Positions 1-5,700 of a stretch of DNA of 5,933 bases are shown in pieces; positions within the stretch are counted from its first letter, which is position 1; each line of letters begins with the position of its first letter. This stretch comes from Candidatus Cloacimonadota bacterium. GTDB taxonomy: Bacteria; Hydrothermota; E44-bin80. The notes below the pieces were generated by a model. The model ran no database searches. It saw nothing but the letters and a program-made list of their open reading frames with translations, and was not told the origin of the DNA. The stretch lies in NCBI GenBank assembly GCA_004376305.1, contig SOKD01000040.1, positions 1-5,933 of the forward strand, given 5' to 3'. The position numbers and the translations under genes were made by a program.

Positions 1-302
1 ATATGGCATTTATTAGAATGATGCTCTTGGCTTTCGGCATTATTTTTCAGTTACCGGTGGCTTCGTTTTTCCTTACGAAGATGAGAATACTGAAACCGCG
101 ATTTTTGCGGAAGAGCAGACGAGTTGCGATTGTCTTGATCTTTATTGCAGCAGCGGTATTGACCCCTCCGGATGTTTTTACTCAATTGCTCATGGCAGGT
201 CCTCTGATACTCCTCTTTGAGATCAGCATCTGGGTTTCAGTTTTTGCGTCGAAAAATCGAAGAAAGATAGAAGAGGAAACGGAAAAAGAACAGAATTTAT
301 AG
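1..302 (+). CDS. tatC: Sec-independent (twin-arginine) protein translocase subunit TatC, C-terminal part
   Basis: TatC is the inner-membrane core of the Tat pathway, which binds twin-arginine signal peptides and exports folded proteins. The frame is read from position 3 and is open to the window edge, so the 99 visible residues are only the C-terminal part of a protein usually about 240-260 aa long. The first in-frame ATG (3-5) is probably internal. The visible part covers the end of membrane segment 4 with FGIIFQLP (residues 11-18), the RR pair before segment 5 (39-40), the signature LTPPDVFTQ (53-61) and segment 6 with a conserved P67 and E73, ending in a charged cytoplasmic tail. D57 and Q61 align with the functional D211/Q215 of E. 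coli TatC. Residue 16 is Gln where E. coli has the membrane-buried Glu170. No clear terminator follows. Identification is secure. Confidence 0.95.
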   Translation, partial: MAFIRMMLLAFGIIFQLPVASFFLTKMRILKPRFLRKSRRVAIVLIFIAAAVLTPPDVFTQLLMAGPLILLFEISIWVSVFASKNRRKIEEETEKEQNL

Positions 303-399
303 AATTACACAATCAGATGTTTTGAGCGACCGATCAATCAATCATTTATCCACGAGCGCAAGTATACCATAGATAAGTATTTAGTTTCTCTCATTTTTT

Positions 400-425
400 T
401 GAAACCAAATTCAGTACATTTCGTA
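400..425 (+). promoter_or_regulatory. Candidate ECF (sigma-W-like) promoter of the sigma operon
   Basis: TGAAAC at 400-405 and CGTA at 422-425 are separated by exactly 16 bases. This equals the published Bacillus subtilis sigma-W consensus (TGAAAC-N16-CGTA), and the base after each box (C406, T426) also fits the extended form. The expected transcript start is near 431-434, giving a leader of about 15 bases that still includes the purine-rich AAGAAG (438-443) before the start codon. ECF sigma factors commonly transcribe their own operon, so autoregulation by the product of the next gene is the natural inference. No equally good housekeeping promoter is visible in the 144-bp gap. Confidence 0.7.
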
Positions 426-446
426 TAGCTTATTGAAAAGAAGATA

Positions 447-1001
447 GTGTTGAAAGAAGATAACTACTGGATAAGGAGCGTAAAGAATGGAAATAAGAAC
501 GACTTTAGCCACCTTGTTAGGCGATACAAAGACCCGATATATTACTTTGTTCTCAGGATGGTACAGAACGAGGAAGATGCCATGGATTTAGCACAGGAGA
601 CTTTCATAAAAGCATATAATAAGCTTGAGATGTTTCGTGTGGAATATTCATTCAAGAATTGGCTCTTTAGCATTGCATCCCATCATACCATTGATTTTCT
701 GCGAAAGAAAAAGCGCATGAAGGAGACAGATTTGCTCGAGATAGATACGGATAAACCCTATGTTTCTCATGTGGATACCTTAGTCATGGATGAACGGATG
801 GCGAGGTTGTCTCAGGGAATTAATCAGTTGTCTGATAACTATCGCATGGTGATTCTTCTGAAGCATAAAGAAGAATTGAGGATAGATGAGATAGCCACGA
901 TAATGGATATCCCGCAGGGGACTGTTAAGGTGTGGCTCCACCGGGCACGGGCACGGTTACGAAAATGGATGGAAGGATACGATGAAGAGAAGAAACAATA
1001 G
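447..1001 (+). CDS. RNA polymerase sigma factor, sigma-70 family, ECF subgroup
   Basis: This is a 184-residue alternative sigma factor of typical ECF size, which would direct RNA polymerase to a small regulon. Sigma region 2 spans about residues 15-92. It shows the core-binding stretch NEEDAMDLAQETFIKAYN (41-58), then FKNWLFSIASHHTIDFLRKKKR (69-90), the usual -10 recognition part. Region 4 spans about 118-174 with LSDNYRMVILLKH, the EIA of the first helix (148-150) and the recognition helix IPQGTVKVWLHRARARLRK (155-173). No region 1.1 or region 3 is present. The start is GTG at 447. A TTG at 450 is an equally possible start and sits 6 bases from the AAGAAG ribosome site (438-443), against 3 for GTG; an in-frame stop at 426-428 rules out anything much longer. 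The gene overlaps the next by 20 bases, suggesting translational coupling to its regulator. Family call is secure; regulon unknown. Confidence 0.95.
   Translation: MLKEDNYWIRSVKNGNKNDFSHLVRRYKDPIYYFVLRMVQNEEDAMDLAQETFIKAYNKLEMFRVEYSFKNWLFSIASHHTIDFLRKKKRMKETDLLEIDTDKPYVSHVDTLVMDERMARLSQGINQLSDNYRMVILLKHKEELRIDEIATIMDIPQGTVKVWLHRARARLRKWMEGYDEEKKQ
971..976 (+). promoter_or_regulatory. Ribosome binding site for the anti-sigma gene, inside the sigma gene
   Basis: GGAAGG lies 5 bases before the ATG at 982 and within the last codons of the sigma gene. It fixes the start of the downstream protein at 982 and supports a genuine 20-bp gene overlap, an arrangement that favours balanced synthesis of a sigma factor and its partner. 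Confidence 0.65.
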
Positions 1002-1503
1002 AGATTTTGAAGATTATCTTGATGGGAAAGAGAGCGGGCTAAGCAAGGAAGAACTTCAGGATAGTAAAAGGTACAAGGAAACGCTCGAACTCTTTACGAT
1101 GCTCAGCAATTTACCGGAGGTGCCTGCCCCCGCCGGTTTTGAAAAGCGCGTTTTCAAAAGACTTGGTATATCATATGTTCCCGTATACAGGAAGATTCTT
1201 ACGCTGGGAGTATTGAGTATCTTTTCAGCCTTTATTTACTATCTTGGTCAGCTGCTATTCAGTTTTGCTGCACCCCGGCTCAGCATAGCTACTATGGTGC
1301 AGTTTGTTTCCACTGCATACGTAAAGATCACTCACGCCATTGCCATCATAAAGGTAGGACACCATCTGAAGGATATATTTTTCACCTTTGCCAATCCCTG
1401 GCTCTTTGTTGGTTTTGCATTTGTATCATCAATCCTTATGCTTATCCTCATAGGACTGACCCAGGAATCAAACAAGAAAGCAGTACTGCTCAACAGGTTT
1501 TAA
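982..1503 (+). CDS. Probable membrane-bound anti-sigma factor without a zinc motif
   Basis: A 173-residue protein encoded directly after, and overlapping, an ECF sigma gene. That position and its build are those of anti-sigma factors, which bind the sigma factor on the cytoplasmic side until a signal arrives. The N-terminal 65 or so residues are charged and helical (FEDYLDG at 9-15, SKEELQDSKRYKETLELF at 21-38, then a Pro-rich link and GFEKRVFKRL at 52-61), resembling the soluble sigma-binding part of this group. Hydrophobic segments follow at about 71-97 and 137-160. The stretch 101-126 is hydrophobic but carries Lys and His, and may be a third segment or an amphipathic extracytoplasmic loop. 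The short tail QESNKKAVLLNRF is basic, suggesting it lies inside. The protein has no cysteine at all, so the His-X3-Cys-X2-Cys zinc anti-sigma motif is absent. The role is inferred mainly from context; direct sequence identity to a known family is weak. Confidence 0.7.
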   Translation: MKRRNNRDFEDYLDGKESGLSKEELQDSKRYKETLELFTMLSNLPEVPAPAGFEKRVFKRLGISYVPVYRKILTLGVLSIFSAFIYYLGQLLFSFAAPRLSIATMVQFVSTAYVKITHAIAIIKVGHHLKDIFFTFANPWLFVGFAFVSSILMLILIGLTQESNKKAVLLNRF

Positions 1504-1526
1504 CCTTTAACAGAAGGAGAAGGAAT

Positions 1527-2597
1527 ATGAGAAATTTCAAGTTTATTATTGCATTGGTTCTCTTTCTTTCCATTTCTACAATGCTCTTCTCGCAAGAAGA
1601 GATTGTTGAAATGGAAAAAGTAGATACCATTGTCGCGGAGAAAGATACAGGTATCGTCGTAATGGAAACAGACGATGAAACTGTACGTATTGGAGAGGAT
1701 CTGTTCGTTGCAGTGAAGGATACGGTTCCCGGTGATGCGGTTGCTATCAGCTCCAATCTTTATGTTCATGGTCTCCTACAGGGCGATGCGATTTGCATTA
1801 ACGGAAACCTTATCATTACGGGAACGGTTCTTGGTGATGCAGTTTGTATCGGCGGTATTGCCGAAGTGGGGAGTAGTGTCGTTATCAAGGGTGATCTCGT
1901 ATGTATTGGCGGGAAACTCACCCGTGATGAGCGTGCTCAGATAGATGGGGAAATTGTGAATATATCACTTCCCTTCATGCGACCTGTTTTAAAATATGCA
2001 TTCAAGTATATCGGGCCTAATGATGTCGTTTCTCCAAAACCTCATCTACATACTTTTGCAAGAAGGATCGGCGGATTTTTCATTTACATAGTGAAAATCG
2101 TTGCTCTCATTGTTTTTATTTTTCTTATTATACTCTTCTTCAAGGGTGGTGTAGACAGGGTATCTGATGCAATAGCACATCATTTCTGGAAATCGGCACT
2201 TGCCGGCTTCATTGGTGTAATATTGACTCTACCACTTACCCTGTTGCTCATTGTGCTTATTATTGGTATTCCCCTCGTGCCGCTCCTCTGGATTGCAATT
2301 ATGGCTGGTATGCTCTTTGGATTTGTCTGCATTACCTATACACTCGGTAAGATTGCCGCTGAAAAGAAAGGATGGAAGGATAAATCTCCATACATACTTG
2401 CACTCATCGGACTATTAGTTATTGAGATAATTACGCTCCTCGGAAACCTGGTTATTCTTCCGGGTGGTCCATTTATGGCAGTCGGTGCACTTATAAAGGT
2501 AATAGGATTTATTGTCAGTTATGTTGCCTGGATGATAGGGTTTGGTGGTGTTATCCTTACCCGCTTCGGCTCACGGACATTTGGCAACAGCAAATAG
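1527..2597 (+). CDS. Exported bactofilin-like (polymer-forming) repeat protein with C-terminal membrane domain
   Basis: A 356-residue protein, third gene of the sigma operon, starting at ATG 1527 behind a strong AAGGAG (1514-1519, 7-base spacing) and 23 bp after the anti-sigma gene. Residues 1-22 look like a signal peptide (basic start, hydrophobic core, LFS before QEE). An acidic linker (23-55) leads to a run of 17-19-residue repeats at about 66-148, each with G-D-(A/L)-(V/I)-x-I-x-G/S: GDAVAISSN, GDAICINGN, GDAVCIGG, GDLVCIGGK. This is the pattern of the short right-handed beta-helix of bactofilins. A hydrophobic domain follows with segments at about 183-206, 224-247, 250-274, 288-312 and 318-345, containing IIGIPLVPLLW and GLLVIE. 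Bactofilin-like repeats joined to such a membrane domain are known in uncultured bacteria and are often uncharacterised. If the signal peptide is real, the repeats face the periplasm, unlike classical cytosolic bactofilins. Function is inferred: an envelope scaffold or stress effector controlled by the operon's sigma factor. Confidence 0.75.
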   Translation: MRNFKFIIALVLFLSISTMLFSQEEIVEMEKVDTIVAEKDTGIVVMETDDETVRIGEDLFVAVKDTVPGDAVAISSNLYVHGLLQGDAICINGNLIITGTVLGDAVCIGGIAEVGSSVVIKGDLVCIGGKLTRDERAQIDGEIVNISLPFMRPVLKYAFKYIGPNDVVSPKPHLHTFARRIGGFFIYIVKIVALIVFIFLIILFFKGGVDRVSDAIAHHFWKSALAGFIGVILTLPLTLLLIVLIIGIPLVPLLWIAIMAGMLFGFVCITYTLGKIAAEKKGWKDKSPYILALIGLLVIEIITLLGNLVILPGGPFMAVGALIKVIGFIVSYVAWMIGFGGVILTRFGSRTFGNSK

Positions 2598-2635
2598 GGA
2601 TTTCATCTATCCTGGTAGAAGGCAATTTCTAATAG

Positions 2636-2690
2636 GGCTTGAGAAGAAAGAAGGGCAGACGTACAGTCTGCCCTTCTTTCTTCTCAAGCC
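2636..2690. terminator. Perfect 25-bp inverted repeat between convergent genes, probable two-way terminator
   Basis: The arm at 2636-2660 is the exact reverse complement of 2666-2690, with a 5-base loop (2661-2665). Inside each arm is a 15-base stretch that is all purine on one strand (2641-2655) and all pyrimidine on the other (2671-2685). The stem begins 38 bp after the stop of the plus-strand operon and 10 bp after the stop of the minus-strand gene, so it could end or protect both transcripts. No T-run follows on either side, so it is not a textbook intrinsic terminator; a 3'-end-stabilising hairpin or a dispersed palindromic repeat are alternatives. Confidence 0.6.
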
Positions 2691-2700
2691 TGCTTGTCTG

Positions 2701-5700
2701 TTACTTTATCCTGATAATTTTCTGTGTCCAGAGTTTACTACCTGCAGACATCTTGATGAAATAGACACCTGATGAAAGAGGTTGCTTAATGTTAATCGAG
2801 TAGTAACCCGGTTTATACATTTTATTTTCGATCTGATTCACAAGCCTTCCCCGTACATCATATAAGTGTATAGTCACCGTTGTCTTTCGCGCAATCTGGA
2901 AATCAATGCGCGCCAGTAAGCGGAATGGATTGGGGGTGATCGAACGGAGCATGGTGACTCCGGGAAGGATTCTGTTGCTTCCCTGAACACCGGTCTGGGC
3001 AATGGTGAAAACACTATCGCTCACATCAACTCCGACATTCTCTGCTCCGTCGTATCCTTCAACTTTGATGATGCATTCTGTTGAGGTCGTTTCGGGGATT
3101 GTCCATTGAAAGATAGAATCATCTCCGTCAATGTGCGCAACGAACAACGGGAAGGTGGAACCTCCATCAAGAGAGAGTGTAATATTAAGACTGTCTATGC
3201 CAACGTTATCATTCGAATCCCATTGGATATCGTGTATGTCATTCCATATCCAGATTTCGCCTCCGTTGGGAGCAATCACCGTAATTGCAGGTAGTGAATC
3301 ATCCCGTATCTCGAAGAATGAATCTGATTCATCCTCGGCAAAGTTCAGTTCGGCATCGAATGCTATGACTTTCATCAAGCATGTTGTTGAAGGTGTAGGT
3401 GGTACGATCCATTCGTACAGTGTATCCTGAGCAGGAGGGCTGGTGATGAATATCCAATCTCCTCCTCCGTTGATCGAATATTCAAGTCTAATAGAGTCAA
3501 CACCAATGTTATCGGATGCTAACCAGGTAATAGTGTCGATTATCCCAATACTCAGAATTTCCCCACCATTTGGCATGTGAACCTGGACAGCTGGCGGAAT
3601 GCCATCGCGAATGGTGAAGGGACTATCAGATATGTCTTCGCCACTGTTCTCAAAACCATCAAAGGCAATAACCTTCACCAGACAGTTGGTCGAAGGAGTT
3701 GGTGGGATGGTCCAATCGTAGCTTGAGTCATTAACCTCACCGTTTGCGACAGGGATCCAATTTCCTCCTCCATTTGTTGAATATTGAATGGAAACTGAAT
3801 CGATGCCAATATTATCTGTTGCAATCCATTCAATCGTATTCACCTCCCCAATATTCCAGACTTCCCCCCCGTTTGGAATCGTTACGGCAACGGTTGGCGG
3901 AATAAGGTCAGAAAGTATAGTTGAAGCGTAGATATCCCAATTTGCGTTTCTGTCGCTCTGCCGGAGAAGCCATATTTTTCCCGAATCATCGAGTGCGGCT
4001 TCGGGGAAGATATCCCTGTTGGCATTGATGGAGACGTTCATGGAATCACCCCATTCTCCATCCTTGTAATACTTTGCAAAAATTTCCCAATCGCCCGTTC
4101 TATCGGATTGCCATATACACCAGAGGTATCCATCCTGGTCTACGGCAAGTGCTGGTTGCTCATCTCTTTCCGGATTGGTGGTTATTGACTGCGGTGCTGA
4201 CCATGAAGCACCGTCATAGTGACTCTGGTAAATATCGGAATTCCCATTTCTCCATGTTGTCCATGCTACCCAGATGGTACCATCACCGTCAACGGTGATT
4301 GCAGGATCCTGGTCCTGGGCAATATTCCCGGTTACCCTGCGAATGTTTTCCCAGTGTCCTGATGATTCGTTGTAATTTTTCACATAGATATTTTTGTTTT
4401 CCTGCCATCGCTCGCTCGTCCAGGCAGTCCATGCCATTCCCGTGCTATCGGTTGCCATAGCTGGTTTATAATCATTTACGGAGCCAATGGTTACGGCAAA
4501 CATTGGTTGCCATGAGCTTCCATCATAATAACGGCAGTAAATGTCACCATTGAGATGGTTCCATCGCTCAAGGGTTATCCATAAACGCCCACCTCCATCG
4601 CAGGTCATAGCGGGTGCAACCGCATCGGTGGATCTACTGCTAATATGGTCAGGTGTATTCCATCCACCATCGTAAGAGCATGCAAAAATATCGTAGTTTC
4701 TCCCGTAACATCGTGCCCATGATAACCACATTGCACCAGTTGCATCAGCGCAGAGTGTGGGGTACCAATCCCAGTAAAGGAACGGGTCAATAATTTCTGG
4801 TGAGCTCCACGAATTATTTTCATTATAGGAAACGCAGATTTCCGTTCTACCGTTTGATTGAGATCTTCCGGTTACCCATGCTGCCCATATTCTGCCGTTT
4901 CCGTCAACGGCGACATCACAGAATCCATCTGTTTCTGGATCCGTATCAATGGGTTGGGGGGAGGACCACCGGTCAGCAGGATAGAGATTGAGCCCTTTTC
5001 TCCCTGATCTTGCGAATACAGCCGAACCGCTTTTTGGTTTTAGGGCTGCATCTCCGCAGATAATCATGCCATAATACCAGGATACATCGTTTATCCCCCA
5101 TATCGAAAACCAATCTTTGAATGCTTCTCCAACGGATATCCCTCCTGCAAGTGGACCGTAAAAGTCATCGAAATGCCGCATACTTCCTACCTTTGAAGAG
5201 CCAATAACAAGGAGTGTATTCATTGGTCCAAAAATGTAGCACCCTCCAGAATAATTTTCTTCAAAGAAACGTGTTCCGCTGCATTGGAACAGATTGATGA
5301 ATTGCCATTCAGGATTGGCGAACCATATCTCGAAATTGAAGCAGGTTCCTGCGTATCCTGATTGATTCTTGAACGTATTACCCCAGGGCGAGGAGTGGCT
5401 GCATATTTGCACCCACTCGTATGGGTCATTGAATCTTATCCTGAAATCTGAAGCAATCGTTGTGTTGTAATTACGCACAACATCAACCGTATCATAGAGC
5501 AAACCCAGATCACAGTCATTGTATCCATACCAGTCATCATCAACATAGGCGAGTGCTTTCTGTGGAGTTGAATACCCGCCGGTTCTGTACTTATGGATTT
5601 TCGAAAGATATGAATTGATTAGAATAATTTCATCGCTCCAAGACATTGAGCCGGAAAAGATCCTGCCTGTCCATATTTCAGGTGCTTTACTGCCTGTATG

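Noticed and set aside
333..345. Short ATCA tandem repeat in the intergenic gap
   Set aside because: About three copies of a 4-base unit is expected by chance in AT-rich DNA and has no partner structure.
322..350. Possible housekeeping promoter TTGAGC-N17-TTTATC in the gap after tatC
   Set aside because: Only 4 of 6 and 3 of 6 bases match the consensus boxes, and the nearby TGAAAC-N16-CGTA is a far better fit to the downstream gene.
360..400. AAGTAT direct repeats and a T-run (394-400) as a tatC terminator
   Set aside because: No stable hairpin precedes the T-run, so a terminator cannot be supported.
1490..1769. Two overlapping small open frames on the minus strand opposite the start of the bactofilin-like gene
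   Set aside because: Low-complexity Ser/Thr/Ile-rich translations, no convincing ribosome site, and they lie antisense to a gene with clear domains.
2542..2772. Plus-strand open frame across the hairpin and the ends of the convergent genes
   Set aside because: It starts inside the bactofilin-like gene in another frame, reads through the inverted repeat and resembles no protein family.
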